From the NCBI RefSeq assembly GCF_029873635.1, contig NC_080428.1, forward strand, positions 61,491,957 to 61,555,956: 64,000 bases of DNA. Reading direction: 5' to 3'. The DNA comes from Malania oleifera. Taxonomy: Eukaryota > Streptophyta > Magnoliopsida > Santalales > Ximeniaceae. Shown here piece by piece: positions 24,548 to 37,766 of this stretch. Position numbers and translations under genes: made by a program. The notes below the pieces were generated by a model. That model did not search any database and was not told the origin of the DNA. It saw only the letters and a program-made list of their open reading frames with translations. Every line of letters starts with the position of its first letter. Position 1 is the stretch's first letter.

Positions 24548-25115
24548 GGTATGTTTTTAAAAATTAAAATTTTAAAAATAGGATGAGCTCATAGAAATTA
24601 GATACACCAATAATTTGTTTTAGAGGCCGAGCCTCATTCAATTATAAACGTTCTATCTACAAATATAAAGTCTACATTTTCAAAACATAGAAAAAATCCT
24701 TTATGCTCTTTGGGAGTGATTGCTTATTCCGTATTGCTCATCATTGTGTGCTTGCATTGCATGTTCTGTGATTGTTTCGAGTTTTAGTGAGGGCTTCCGT
24801 TGCGCACTTGTACCAACAACAAATCTAAGGGGAAACTTAAAAAGAGCCTTTAGTCCATAATAAAATAGGTTTACAGCTAGCTCAATTGATCTAAGGGCAA
24901 TATCATTATCATTTTGACAAACAAATTTAAAATTAGAAAATTTTATATTAGTATTAAATTAAGATTGCCTTACAAAATTTGGCTTTCTTCAATAGACACT
25001 AAATTGATATCATAAAGGGCATGAATGTAGAAACCCGAAAAATTAAATTAATGAAAGTAATAAAAGAAAATAAATGAAAGAGAAAGGAAAAAGAAAAAGA
25101 GGAATTAGCAGGGAT

Positions 25116-25309
25116 TCGTTGATGAACTCAGGGTCTTCGTCGATGAATGTCCCTATAAAACTTGTCGACGAAGTACACGTATCTTGTCAACAAGAAGATA
25201 CTGAGAGTCTGGGAATTTCAAGAAATTTCAAATTCTTCAACTAACGAACCTCCTCGTTGACGAAGTGTCTTCATTGGTTCATCGACGAATCACTTGAACT
25301 TGTCAACAA
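25116..25309. repeat. TCGTCGACGA-type palindrome array ending at a TATA box
   Basis: Sites start at 25116/25137, 25162/25184, 25254/25279 and 25300. Steps are 21, 22, 25 and 21 bp; the first two pairs are 46 bp apart. The last site ends 9 bp before TATAAATA. Most sites differ from the consensus by C-to-T or G-to-A changes at CpG. Confidence 0.85.
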
Positions 25310-25391
25310 ACGCCGCCCTATAAATATGTAAACCCTCATTTTTCAGCATATTTTCTCTCTTCTCTCGCTCTCTCTCTCCCTCTCTAAACCT

Positions 25392-25395
25392 ACAG

Positions 25396-25451
<56 letters not shown>
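25392..25451. repeat. (CT)n microsatellite in an LTR leader
   Basis: About 60 bp of uninterrupted CT, some 70 bp downstream of the LTR's TATA box and so probably in the transcribed leader. Confidence 0.9.
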
Positions 25452-25454
<3 letters not shown>

Positions 25455-26679
25455 ATTCTGACTTCGTTATAGGCCGAATTAACGATCGGGAATTGCCACG
25501 AGGTTTGTGGGGAGATTCTCTACAACTTAGCCGGAGCGGATTGTTGGTATGGAGTACTTGGGCACCACTCCAAAGTCAAGGTAAGTAAGTTATTTTAGGA
25601 TTAAAGTATTTATTTGGAGTATTTGGAACCTAGGAAGTGTTAAATGAGAATTGTTCTGGGGGATGAGTTGAGTTATCTAGGAAAAATGTGATTTTTAGGA
25701 TTTTGAGTTTCGAACGCCGCAGGCATAGGATTTGGGTGTTTTCAAACCTATCAGTAAGTTAGGTAAGGGGAATAAATTATAATAGTTATTTTGAGAATTA
25801 TTTGTTGAATTAATATGTAAAAATGTGAGTATGGTATTTTGCTTGAAATTATTATGATACGAATATCAGATAAAATTGTGTGGCATATGAGTAATACTGA
25901 ATTGTGATGTTTGGAATATGAAATATGATTATAGAAATGTTTTCTATGATAAATGGAGGAAATTTGAGAATATTATATGTTTTATTGAGAAATGTGGAAA
26001 TTCGCAAAATAAGATATATACTATTATGAAAATGAAATGTGTATTGAAAAATGGGAAAGAAACAGAAAATGAGGAGAATATTGAAATGTGATATATACCA
26101 TTATGAAATGAGATATGAATACTGAAAATGTGAATATTGTAATGTAAATACTGCAATGAGAATGTTGAAATGTGAATACTAAGATGCGAATATGAAAATG
26201 TGAATATTGTAATGTGAATACTGCAATGTAAATGTGAAAATGTGAATACTAGAAATGTGAATATTGCAATGAAAATACTGTAATGTGAATACTAAAATGA
26301 GAATATGAAAATGTGAATATTGCAATGTGAATGTTGTAATATGAATACTAAAATGTGAATATGAAATGTGAATGATGAAATGTGGAAATGAGAACCCTGA
26401 TGGACGATTGTTGATATTGAGCATGATACCTTTGCCAGTAAGGTGTTAGTGCAACCATACGGTCTCATGGTGAGTGTGGTGTGGACGGTTGATTGAGCCA
26501 GTGAGAAGGGTAGTTTTGCCCCCTAGGTCTGGACAAGGGTTATGGTAGGCCAATCGTACTACAGACGCATGGATGAATTTCCTATTTTGATCTAACCGGG
26601 TAGGCCAACCGTGGTTAGATTCAGCCTTCGAGCCGCACAACCTCTACCATGGGGGGAAGCATGGCTTTGAGAGAATAAA

Positions 26680-26860
26680 CCTCGACTATGGGAGGAAGCA
26701 TGACGTGGAGAATATCCTTAGGGTAGCCATGAGTTACAAACACGAATGTATTGGTTACCGAGGACACAACCTCGACCATGTGGGGAAGCATGACGTGGAG
26801 AATATCCTCAAGGCAGCCATGAGTTACAAACGCAGATGTATTGGTTATCGAGGACACTCA
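26680..26860 (+). repeat. 90-bp tandem repeat, two full copies plus a partial
   Basis: Copies start at about 26680 and 26770 (CCTCGACTATG and CCTCGACCATG) and share AAGCATGACGTGGAGAATAT and GCCATGAGTTACAAAC. A shortened third copy starts at about 26641. The single-copy relative at 44690-44780 shows this is a local expansion. Confidence 0.8.
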
Positions 26861-27184
26861 TGTGCTAGATGATGAAATGAAATTGAAAGTGAAAAGAAAG
26901 AGCGTGAGTTTAATAATATAGATAAATAAGGTGAAGTAAAACTCTCCGCCTGAGGGCTTACTAAGTAAGATGAGTGCCCTAATAAGTATCAGTTGTAACT
27001 GTACTCAAGTTAATCGGGTAGGTTATAAACGATATCAGAGTAGAGAGGAGCTACATGTATGGGCGTGTAACCTCCCAAATCCTCGAGAACTTTTGCTGAT
27101 AAATATGGGTTGCATGTGAATGGGTTGAAAAATGGAAATAAAGCTTATAAAAGCTTGTGTTTTATATCTATATGATTATGAGAT

Positions 27185-27402
27185 TATTTGGTATAATTTC
27201 TCCGATGGTATTATCACCGAAATGAATATATATTATGATATGATGAAACTCATGCTGCCACACACTGTAAATGATTTATTCCATCTTACTGATATTTGGT
27301 ATAATTTCTCAGATAGTATGATCACTGAAATGAATAGATATTATGATATGATAAAACTCATACTACCATACTATAAACCCCTTTTATCTCTCTGCCTTTT
27401 GT
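27185..27402 (+). repeat. 109-bp tandem duplication, diverged
   Basis: Two copies of a unit beginning ATTTGGTATAATTTCTC (27185 and 27294), differing by several substitutions. The edges are approximate. Confidence 0.65.
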
Positions 27403-28045
27403 TATTCAAAATGGAAAATGACAAATGCACAAACTTGAACATTTTGTTAAAATAGCTTCAAACATAAACTGCACATTAAACCACTGAGCTTAACTGTCAA
27501 CTTGAAAATTTGTGAAGCCTTCATGTTTATGGTTGAGTATTTTTTTAATATCATTTTCAATTTATGCATATCGTAAGGGGGAGCCTTATCAAGCAATCCC
27601 AATTTTGCTCCTGTGTTTGTCATCATAAAAAAGGGGGAGATTATTGACTTTTTGAGTCCAATTCCTGTTTTGATAATGACAAACCATAGTATCCCACTTG
27701 TGTAATTGAGTGTGAACACGTTTATATTTCTATAAGTACAAGTGATAAATGCAAAATGGAAGCCATAAAGAACACTGAGAAGAACACTAATCGGCGTATT
27801 CCATGGAGCATTGAGGAGTAGAAGACACGAAGACTTTATCTATTTTCTGGGTTGTAATAGTAATTAGGGTTGAATGTGCATACATCTTATATGATTTAAA
27901 ATTGAAGCTCTACCTGACCTTAGATTGACCATAGGACGTCCAAATAAAATGAAAAACTATTTTCATAAAATGTCTAACTTATACAAAGGTTTTTAAATGG
28001 TTTTAAAGTTAAAAGAAAGCAAAAACAAAATTTTTCAAAGGGGTC

Positions 28046-28515
28046 GGTCAACCGGCCAGTCGACCAAATGTTAGAAATGAGCAATTTTCTCACTCAATTC
28101 GATCTCATCTCAAACCATGTTCAACATGAAAATTGGGGCATTTTCCCATAGCTTGTGTTTGATACCAAGAACGTTCAAATTAGAGTTACACAAAAAAAGT
28201 TATGGGTAAAACACTGAAATGTGTCTATAAGAGAAAAACTCCCTTTATGTTTCTTCCGTCTCATTGACGGGCATTTTTATCAAACCAAAACTCATTATCT
28301 TAAAATATGTTCAACATAAAAGTTGTGGATTTTCTCTTACATTTCTATTTATATCAAGAACATCCAATTTGGAGTTATATAGAAAAAGTTATTGTCAAAA
28401 TACTGAATAGTGTCCGTGTAGAAAAGTCGAGGCCGGTCAACCGAACCTTCACTACGGTCGACTGAAACTCGCGAATTTCAAGCCTCAGTCGACCGTACCT
28501 TGAGCTTAGTCGACC
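28046..28515. repeat. (G/A)GTCGACC palindrome sites in a SIRE-like LTR
   Basis: Sites start at 28046, 28058, 28435, 28456, 28487 and 28508. Two pairs are exactly 21 bp apart (28435/28456 and 28487/28508) and one is 12 bp apart. The motif shares the GTCGAC core with the TCGTCGACGA sites but has different flanks. Confidence 0.8.
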
Positions 28516-30139
28516 GACCTTCTCGAGAAAGTGTCCCAATGACCGAAAAATGGCTAGTTTTTAAAATAAAAATATATTTTAAGGTCTCAACGGCTATATA
28601 ACAATTACAATGGGATTTTGCCTATAAATACAACCCCAAAACACTTGAAAATTGTTGGAGAATCCATTTGTTAATTTAGTTAATCATTCTTTGATTCTCT
28701 CACACTTCTATACCCCATTTGTTCTTTAAATTCTCATTTTTCTCCTACTCTTCTTTTATTTGAAAATCATTTTGGGAGAAAATATTCTTAGGGGTTTTAT
28801 GTGAAGAGACTTGAGCATATATCATATACATATATATTCCTTGATGGCCTTCTTCTTTCATTTGTGATATATTTTCAAAGATTAAATTTCTCCCATATTA
28901 TTTTATTTGAAAAAATATTTTTTAGAGAAATTTATTGTGAATAATGTCTTGAAGGCTTGGGCTAATATTCTTGCTCATATATTTTACTTGAATATATTCT
29001 TGGGATTAATTTTACTAAGGTCAATCGTTTTGAAGTAACCCTAATATTCTCCTCCTCTTATCGTTGAAATACATTTGTTGGAAAATTTCTTTGGGTTATA
29101 CAAGAGGGAGCCTTGAGCATATATTAATTTAATATATACTAGCTTGAGAGGCTTCTCCTTTTATTTTATAAAGGTCAATCATTTTGATAACAAAATCTTA
29201 GTTTCTCCTACTTATCTTGAAGTATATATTTTTGGAGAAACTCTTTGGGTTATTTAAGAGCTTTGAGCATATATTCATTAAAATATAATGGCTTGAAAAG
29301 CTTCTTAAAAAAAAAAAAAAAGGCTAAAGCATATATTCATTTTTGCTTGGTAACCTTTATAATTTGAATTTGAAAAGGTCAATCATTTTAGAAAAGAAAA
29401 TCATTTTCCAAACTCTCAAGTTTTACTTGAAAAATATTTTGAGAGAAAACTCATACACTACATGAGTTTCATTTCAAAATCATATAAGAGTGCATATTAG
29501 ACTTTAATGTTGTACATCCTTGCTTAGTTTAGAAGCATTTGTTTGTACACAAATTCTATTAAATATATTTGTATTCCAGGCGTGGCCTGAAGAGGGAGAC
29601 TCGCCCTGTGAAGAGTCTCGGATAGACTTAGACCCGGTTAAGAAAGTCCCAGACTGGTTTAGACCCGGTTAGGAAAGTTAGGTGCCTCATCCTGGTAATG
29701 CATGACAGTTGGGTTCAGCCCGTTAATTAAACTAGGGAGTCTCAGCCCCGTAAATGAGACCGATTCGGTTTAGCCCAGAATTGAACTAGAGAGTCTCAAC
29801 CCCGTAAGTGAGACTAGTTTGACTCAGCTTAGTAATTGAGCTGGGGTTTTTCTCACCTCATAAGGAGATAATGTAAAAGGCTTTTGCTCTACCCAGTTAA
29901 GTGAGCATGTTATAGTGGAATCCTTGGGGATAAGCCCAAGGCAGGGATGTAGGCTGGTTTGGCCGAACCTCGATAACAAATCTGGTGTCGTTCTCTCTCT
30001 ATCTTATTTAAATTCCTGTACTTTAATTTCAGCATGTGTATGAATGTTTATTTAATGTCAAAATTATTCTCATGCACACGTTTAATTTAAATAAGATACT
30101 ACACACGTGTATGTTTGCTTTTATTATTAAACTCGATTT

Positions 30140-30143
<4 letters not shown>

Positions 30144-30211
<68 letters not shown>
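30144..30211. repeat. (CA)n(TA)n compound microsatellite
   Basis: About 23 CA units followed by about 10 TA units, inside the SIRE-like LTR. Confidence 0.92.
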
Positions 30212-30329
30212 GTTGAATGGGATATGAATTATGGTGAATCGGTGAAACATTTAAATTAGTTGAAAAGTTTTTAAAACCCAATTCACCCCCCTCTTGGGAT
30301 CACATAAATTCCAACAGAGATTAGTGAGA

Positions 30330-30740
30330 CCACTAGAGAAGCAGAGACCTAACCTTGTAGCGGTGACGTGGAATCGATTCAGGGAGATTTTCTTTTAGAG
30401 ATACTTCCCCGCTACTATTAGAAGTGTGAAGGCAGCAGAGTTCTTGCACTTGATGTAGGGGCAAATGAGAGTACAGTAGTATGCAACCAGATTTATCGAG
30501 CTGTCCCGGTTTGCCCCGTATTTGGTACCAGATGAGGAGAAGAAGGCGAGGATGTTTGAGGAGGGCCTGAGACAGAGTTTATTTGAGCAGGTTATAGGCT
30601 TCTGAGCCTAGACTTTTGCAAAGGTAGTGGATAAAGTTGTAATGATTGAGAATGGCCTGCAGAGAAGCACTGCAGCACAGAGGCAGGGAAAGAGGCCCAT
30701 GCCTTCAGATTTTCAAGCAAGGTCCAACCGAGGGCCTTGG
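30330..30740 (+). pseudogene. Ty3/gypsy gag remnant
   Basis: Conceptual translation with several stops gives RYFPATIRSVKAAEFLHL, then [19 protein letters not shown] and [16 protein letters not shown], a block typical of plant gypsy gag capsid as I recall it. It lies just after the SIRE-like LTR and may belong to the gypsy element whose LTR starts at 25026. No intact frame remains. Confidence 0.75.
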
Positions 30741-30829
30741 AGGAGGTAGGATAACAGAGGAAAACGGAGACAAGGAGTGGAAGATCGGGCAATATAAGGC
30801 AGACAGATGCCCCCATATGCTACAGGAGA

Positions 30830-32534
30830 CACTCGGCATATAGTTATTATATCAAAACTCGGTACTTAGTCATCAAATCAATCTCGGCATACGGTCGTTA
30901 TATTCAAAGTTTCATAATTTCCCATATTTCCAGTATTTTCATCAATTAGTATAAATCACATTTTTTTTTTCACGATAATACCACAAAAATACTAAGATTC
31001 AATCATGCAGTAAAATATAATTAAATCTCATGCCACACAATTTATTCAATAATTATATTTTCACCAATTGCCTGCAGAATTTTCAAAATTCATAATTGGT
31101 AAATTTAATTATAATGTAGATATGATCAATTCCCCATTTTTAAATTTAATCCCCAATATATTTTTAAAACCCGAATATGATCAAATCCCCGTTATTTAAT
31201 TTAACTCCAAAATATTCTCAAAAAAATCTGACTTAATCAAATACTACAATTTAATAAGTTAATTTTGAAATAACGATTATTATAAAATCCCTAGACTCAC
31301 AAACACCAATTTAATTAACTCATAATAATAATAATAATAATCCAAAATCCAATTTTCATATGCCAGAATATTCAAAAAAACGTATATATAATTCCTATAA
31401 TCTCATATTACAATCTAATTGGTTAAATTATAAAAATTCTTGACATAATTTATTCCCCTTACCTCACCTTAGGAGAAGTGTTTATTACGCTCGTACGACA
31501 AATCCACCCTGGTTAAAATGTTGGTGGTCGAGATAGGAATCTAGTGGTATTTTTTATTTTTCAAACATCAAGCTTTAGGATGGTATATATAAATATTATA
31601 TTATATTATTAAATTATATTATATTATATTAATATATCATTATATAATATTATATTATTAAATTAATAATAATTATTTATTTATTTATTTTTTGGAATCA
31701 CTACATCCTCGCCCTGAGTTATGCGCTAATCCATTTTATGCCTTTTCTTAATTTTCTAATTCCATTAGCCAAGATTTTTAAGATTTTCGATGGTTTAAGC
31801 TTGGCGATGAATGCATTAGGCTTATCGGATCAAAAAACCACAATGAATATTTGTTAAGGTGATAAGTTAATATCTGCGTCTTTTCTTATGAATCTCAATA
31901 CGTGTAAGAGGTCCATGTTCGAATGACTTTCAGTTTTAATTACATGTGGATAGGTCTCCTTCAATTTTTCATTCCATCATCTATATTTAAAACCTAGTGC
32001 AACAACCTTAGCCATTCAACATCATTAAGTTATATAGAGCCCTAAAGGATTTGACTTGAAGTTTGAGAGCTTGTGAAGCGACGTATAAGACAAATACTCT
32101 TAAAGATTAAATTTCTAATACATTCATAAGAGTATTTAGAATGAGTAGGACATTGTTTAAAGTATTTTCGTGCGAGCGACTATATCTAAACAATTTTAGT
32201 AAAGAGTAATATAGAGTTTAAGAGTTTTTTGAACATAGCTCTTTGATGATTGGAACGTATCCTTTAAATATGATCATAATTTGGAGCAGAGATACAAGTA
32301 GTTTAATAGGTGAAACCTTACCGAATATGATCATGGTTTGGTAAGGATTTCCTATGAAAGGGATAGGTGAATCAAAACTAGAGGATTTATATTTTAAACT
32401 CAAAGGGAATAATTTGACTTGATCAAAAAAGCATGAATCCCTTAGTCGATGCCTCTAATTTTGATTAGCACTAAGAAAATATGGAATTTATTATCATTAG
32501 TGCTTATACCTAAAGTGATGACTAAGTTTTGATC
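30830..32534. other. AT-rich retroelement debris, unassigned
   Basis: Very AT-rich. At 31440-31500 the strings TTATTCCCCTTACC and ACGACAAATCCACC look like the minus strand of the gypsy-like LTRs nearby, so part is probably a reversed LTR fragment. No coding region is seen. Confidence 0.4.
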
Positions 32535-32539
32535 TAGGC

Positions 32540-32739
32540 TGTAATAACCAAAAAATAATAATTTAATTAAGAGTAATTATTAATTAATTACTTAATTAAT
32601 ATTAAATTAATTAATTAAATAAACAAATAAAAGGAATAGTTAAAAAATTAAATTAAATTAAATTAAAATTATTTATTAGTAATTAATTAATTAATTAAAC
32701 ATTATTAAATTGAATTAATTAAGTTAAGTAAATTGGTGG

Positions 32740-32772
<33 letters not shown>

Positions 32773-35078
32773 TATATAATATAATATGATATTATGTTAA
32801 TGAATAAAGGAAAAAAAAAAAAAAAAGCTAGAAGCTTTTTGCGTATTTGAATTGAAATCCATAACTTCAATTAATCTAGAGTAGAGAGGTCGTGCCCCCC
32901 CTGAGATTTCTCTCGTCGCCTTCCTTCGTCTCCTCTCCCTCTCTCCTCAATTTCTCGACAGATATTCGATTGATCGGAAAAGGAAAGGTATTGTTGGGTT
33001 CTTAGTTCCGCCACCGACATTTCTATCGAAACGGATTTGTCATATGAGTGGCGTAGGCACCATTCCTGGGGTAAGGTAATCTTTCTCTATTTTCTTAATT
33101 TCTCCTTAGATCTTCAGCCAAATAGACGATCGGGCACCACTACGGGGTCCTAGTCGCGATTCAAATTGGGTATCCTAAGCACCACTCCAAAGCGAGAGTG
33201 GAATTTGGGGAATTAGGTAAATTGGTTATATTTGAGCATATAATTATTTATTTGGAGTTTATGGGCTTAGGAAATATTAAAATAGTATTTTATTTAGGGT
33301 TGATTTAATTGAACTAGGGTTTTTGAACCAGGGTCCGGGTGAGTGCCACGGGCATCTGTGTGGGATTCTTGTCGGTGTAGCTCAAGAAGCCAAGTAAGGG
33401 AAAAAATATATATTAAATCAGAATTTTTATGAATTTAATGGGAAATGAATTGTGTTATATATACATGTATATGTTTCGGTATGAGTTTAAAATACCAGCC
33501 ATTTAAATTATGTTTTTCTGAGCTTATGACTATTTATTAGATACGTATATGCGAAAATGAAATGATGAAAGTGAAAGATATTTTCAGGATAATTATGTAA
33601 GATAAGAAAGGTATATTTTGAGTATATGAATGTTAAATGTAGGTTGTCTTATTTTATAGGGAATATATATATATATATATAAATATATATATATATAAAA
33701 TTTTACTGCTAAATAGTTTGACATGAGTAAATTGAACCTTGTATGAGACTATGTTATATGTATGAGATGCATGTTATGCAAGAAATGCACTGTTAATGAA
33801 ATGTTATAAGGACCATATTGCTTGAGTTTAATAATGCAACCATGTATGCAATGACAACTAAAAGAAACTGTAAACTAATTGATGACAGTTAAAAGGAGTT
33901 GTGTTAGCAAATTCTAACGCATATCTCTGTGGACTAACTGATGTACAGTTAAAAGGAGTTATAGTACGAATAAATGAAATGAAAATGAATGAAATGGAAA
34001 TGTGAATGAAATGGATATGAAATGTGAAATGTGAACAATGTAAAATGTTAAAGGTTACGTAAAGTGAAATGTCAAGAAATGCTAAAGTTATGAACATGAA
34101 CAGATATGGATAGTTGAATAACAACAGATAGAATAATATATTAAGGTATTATCAAGTATTTATGTTAGTAGAACATGTTACTTTAGGGCGGGGCAAACTC
34201 TTCACTTGAGGGCTTGTTGAGAAAGGCGAGTGCACTAGTAGTATCAAATTAGCAGTAGGTTGCATAACGCACTAGGGTAGAGGGAAACTACTTGTATGGG
34301 CGGGTAGATTTCCTTATTCTTGGGGGCCTTATTGGTAAACTTTATATGAATCGTGTGAGTACGAGATTGATTTATCACTTGAGGGCTTACTAAGTAAGGT
34401 GAGTGCTCTAGTATGCTTCAATTGTAACCTTTGGGTTGCCTAATTATCAGGGCAGAGGGGTGCTACTTGTATGGGCGGGTAATTACCCCTATCCTTGGGT
34501 AATCTTGTGAGTAAAATGTCTCGCATGTGTTTGATTAAGAACATGAAATGATTTCAGAGATTATGCCAATGATTTGCAAATGATGAAAATGTATACTTAT
34601 GTTATTTACTAACCTCATGCTAGCCACACGCTGTTTTAATATATTGTTATTTCCCTTACTGAGATATGTCTCGTCCGAATATGAATTTATCTTTTTCAGG
34701 ATCTCCACGAGATCGAACTTAGAGAGCTCGAGGTTATTACAACATTTTTGGGTTATAGAAAGAAAATGGTATATACTTAGCTGATATTTTGAGTTATATA
34801 TAAGTTATGCATGTTTTAAGTCTTCTGAGATATGGATGGTTGTGAAATATACTGGTGTTTATGAATATTGAATGTTTTTGGAGATATGGGTATATATGAG
34901 GATACAGGGTGATGAATAGTTATTTTGGAGTATGGATAGAAATTGTAAACTTTGGTATTATATTTGTGAAGATTATATTTATGTTTTTCGCTGCATATAT
35001 GATATTAAAATGTGAAATATCAGGTAAATGAATTGATTAGTAGCACTCCGGACTTACTTAGAGGGTCGGGGCATTACA
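32540..35078 (+). mobile_element. Gypsy-like solo LTR, 2.5 kb
   Basis: Starts TGTAATAACC and ends GGTCGGGGCATTACA, a terminus typical of plant gypsy LTRs. The flanks TAGGC (32535-32539) and CAGGC (35079-35083) are a probable target duplication with one transition. No coding sequence is present. It contains (TA)n stretches (32741-32770 and 33667-33700) and a duplicated block at 34203-34520. Confidence 0.75.
34203..34520 (+). repeat. 173-bp direct duplication inside a gypsy-like LTR
   Basis: Two copies (from about 34203 and 34376) each start CACTTGAGGGCTT and include a CTACTTGTATGGGCGGGTA-type string. Related LTRs at 26950-27070 and 44860-45000 have one copy. Confidence 0.75.
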
Positions 35079-35083
35079 CAGGC

Positions 35084-36253
35084 CTTTATGTTCAAAGAAT
35101 GTCTTCAGGGAAGTGACTCGTTCTGAGTTATGCTTCCAAGTGCAGAAGTGTCAAGTTGTATCAAGAATGAGTCCAGAATCATATTCCACAGGGACCACTG
35201 AGTATCAAAGTATTTATAAAAGTTTAGTGAAATCCTGTTGCTGAAAAATGGGTTTTGAAAATCTTTTTTGTCTTTTACGATTTTGAAAACAGTAAACAAA
35301 GTAAGAGAAATTTGAGTAAACGATCAAAATGAAACTAAAATTTTATCAATTTTCCAAAAAAATGTAAATCTAATAACGCAACCAAAATTAAACAGATTAA
35401 CTGAAACACTCGGGTTACGGGTTCAACGTTTGTTTGCTTCCACCGTTTACTAATTTCCTAGGCCTTACTCCTCTTCTTGTTAATCCAATCAAGGCATTAA
35501 TAAGATAAATTTTTATCACTAAAGATCGAGTAAATTGGCCACATCCAAACGGAATAAAATAAAAACTCTTATTACGCATCAACCGATTTATGTAAAAATA
35601 AGTTGATTAAAATCCTAAATTAACTCAAGGTTTTGATGTGTCTAACGTCAACAACAAAACAAGAAGCAAAAGCTAGCGATTTATCAACAATTCCTTCAAT
35701 TTTCGGTTTTAACCAAATAAAAGTTTAACAATGATATCATAGGATAACTAATAAACCATGGAACGCAAACGACATCAACCCACAACTCGAGTTACCGAAC
35801 TTAGCCACTCATGCTTGCAATAGAAAAAACAAGTATGGAAGTCCTAATCTACTTAAGGAAATACCGGAGCACATTAACTAAAAATGGGAACTTTAAACAT
35901 GAAATTAAAACACGCAACACTGAAAATTCAATTAGACACATACGCGGACAAAAAGAAACGAATCTTTAACAAAACTATGAAATTAAAGCAAGCCCCATAA
36001 TTTAACCGCAAACAAGAATTAAAACAGAATTTAAATTAAGCGAAGATAAATGAAGCAGCCAATTTAAATGCTTAGACCTAATACTAACTTTAACTACGAA
36101 CAAGATAAGTAAATAATAATAAAAAAATCAAACTTCAATAAAAAAAATTAATATCCCTTAACAATTATTCAAATTCCAAACTTCCAATAAACTATAACAA
36201 AGATAAAGAAATATTATTTCATTGCAATTAAGAAAAACAGAAAAGAAAAGAAA

Positions 36254-36299
<46 letters not shown>

Positions 36300-37300
36300 A
36301 AGGGCCTGTGTGCTGCTATTGGTGTGGATGAGTTCTCGGCTTCAACTGGTTGCAGTAGATGCACTGTATGCTACTGCTAGGGTTGCCGTAGGGTGCTGGT
36401 GGAAGCCAAGGATGATCTGGTGTGGTAGGGGAGTGCTGGAGTTACTGTTGCTGAAGATAAAAACTCTCGGGACCTGCTACTATTATAGAGTGAAACAGAG
36501 GAGAGCTGGCCATGGTGCTGTGTGGTGGAACTCAGGTGGCAACAAGGCAGCGGCCGTGCGCTGGAGATGCTGGAGTGGCTTGGCGGCTGTGCGGGAAACA
36601 GAGGAAGCTAAGGGACGGAGCTAATACAAGAAGGAAAAGAAGAGTATAAAGGAAGGAGAAGAAAGGTTGCCGGAAGAAATAGAGAAAAGAGAAGAGAAAA
36701 CAGAGTGAGAGAGGAAGAAAGAAAAGAAAAAAAAACAAATCCAAAAGAGAGAGATGAGAGGCTAAAAGGGAGAGGGTGCGGAGGCACCCGCACACCGGGA
36801 AGAAGAAGAAGAAGAAGATGTTAAATAGGGGAAGAGGGAACCACAGCTGCCCTAGACCTGTGAAGCCATCAAGCTGACCCGGTTATCCAACCCGACCCGA
36901 ATTGTTATATATTTTTTTTTTTCATTTTTTTCATTCTCTGTTCATTACAAATCTGACTCTTCTGAAGCCCATTTCTCACAAAACTCACAACATGAAAGTT
37001 GTAGATAATCCTTTCCTATTTCTTTAGAAATTTGAAATTTCTCGATCGGACCTCAGACGGAAAAGTTATGCATGAAATACGAATAGGTATTGGTTTTGGT
37101 TTCCGAGATTTTTCCTGCAACAAAAAATTACCAAAACTTCATAAATAATGCAATAAAACTCAAGAATGATGATTTTGGCACTTTATTAAAATATTGGATA
37201 ATTTTGGACATTTAATTAAAAATATAAACCGTAAAGACTGGGTTAAACGTCCAATTACGCAGTTTCGGCGCGTAATCAGGAAGAATGATGTGAATTCCCT
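35084..37300. other. Unidentified repeat-like DNA, no gene supported
   Basis: Looks like non-coding retroelement sequence (for example 37010-37275). It contains a GA microsatellite at about 36256-36298. An open stretch at 36310-36624 has low-complexity composition and no recognisable domain, so I do not call it a gene. Confidence 0.4.
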
Positions 37301-37766
37301 GCAATGGACAAAGTATGCTTAACTTTAGATATTCATATTAACGTGTGAGTTAAGCAATAAGAACTATATACCAAGCATAGATGTCTTATCCATTTGGAAG
37401 TGGATTTTTTAGAGCATGCTTCGACAAATATTTTTCATATTTTATCCAGTCATTATGATATATATAAATTAAGTTCAGATGGGTTATGTTACTTTAATTT
37501 GCATATTGACTTGATTTTCTGAAGTTCTTAGTATACAAATAGTGTATAGTGAAGGCATGTATTAAGATTTTAAAATTTTAGTCAGACACCACTTCCCAAG
37601 CCTTTTAATCATTACTATCCTTATACCTAAGAGGTAAGGAAAAATTAAATAATTATGTAGTTTCTATTTGAACCCATTCTTCATCTTGTCCTACAGGGTT
37701 TGCTTTCATGATTACCTATAGCATTTTCTTATTTAAGCCTCTCGCACTTTTAGATGGACAAGTAAA

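Larger units (their letters stand above)
25026..27370 (+). mobile_element. Gypsy-like LTR, 3'-truncated by a copia insertion
   Basis: Starts TGTAGAAACCCG. It has a palindrome array (25116-25309), a TATAAATA box at 25319, a long CT tract at about 25392-25451, an AT-rich GAATA-type low-complexity stretch (25900-26400) and a block beginning GGGCTTACTAAGTAAG (about 26957) that recurs in the LTRs at 32540-35078 and 44200-45492. No terminus or PBS is found. The sequence changes to copia sequence near 27370. Confidence 0.65.
27375..30316 (+). mobile_element. 3' end and LTR of a large copia (SIRE-like) element
   Basis: A short non-coding internal tail ends with a polypurine tract (AAAAAAGGGGGAGATTAT, 27627-27644). 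A 2.67-kb LTR follows, from about 27645 to 30316, ending ATAAATTCCAACA. The C-rich end block (ATTCACCCCCCTCTTGGG) is typical of large plant copia LTRs. TATA-like boxes lie near 28594 and 28623, about 100 bp after the palindrome array. No gag-pol is present, so this is a fragment. Confidence 0.7.

Noticed and set aside
30029-30250. Open frames rich in Thr-His or Cys-Val
   Set aside because: Direct translation of a CA/TA microsatellite.
36310-36795. Open frames on both strands of 60-104 codons
   Set aside because: Low-complexity composition beside a GA tract, no domain, overlapping frames on opposite strands.
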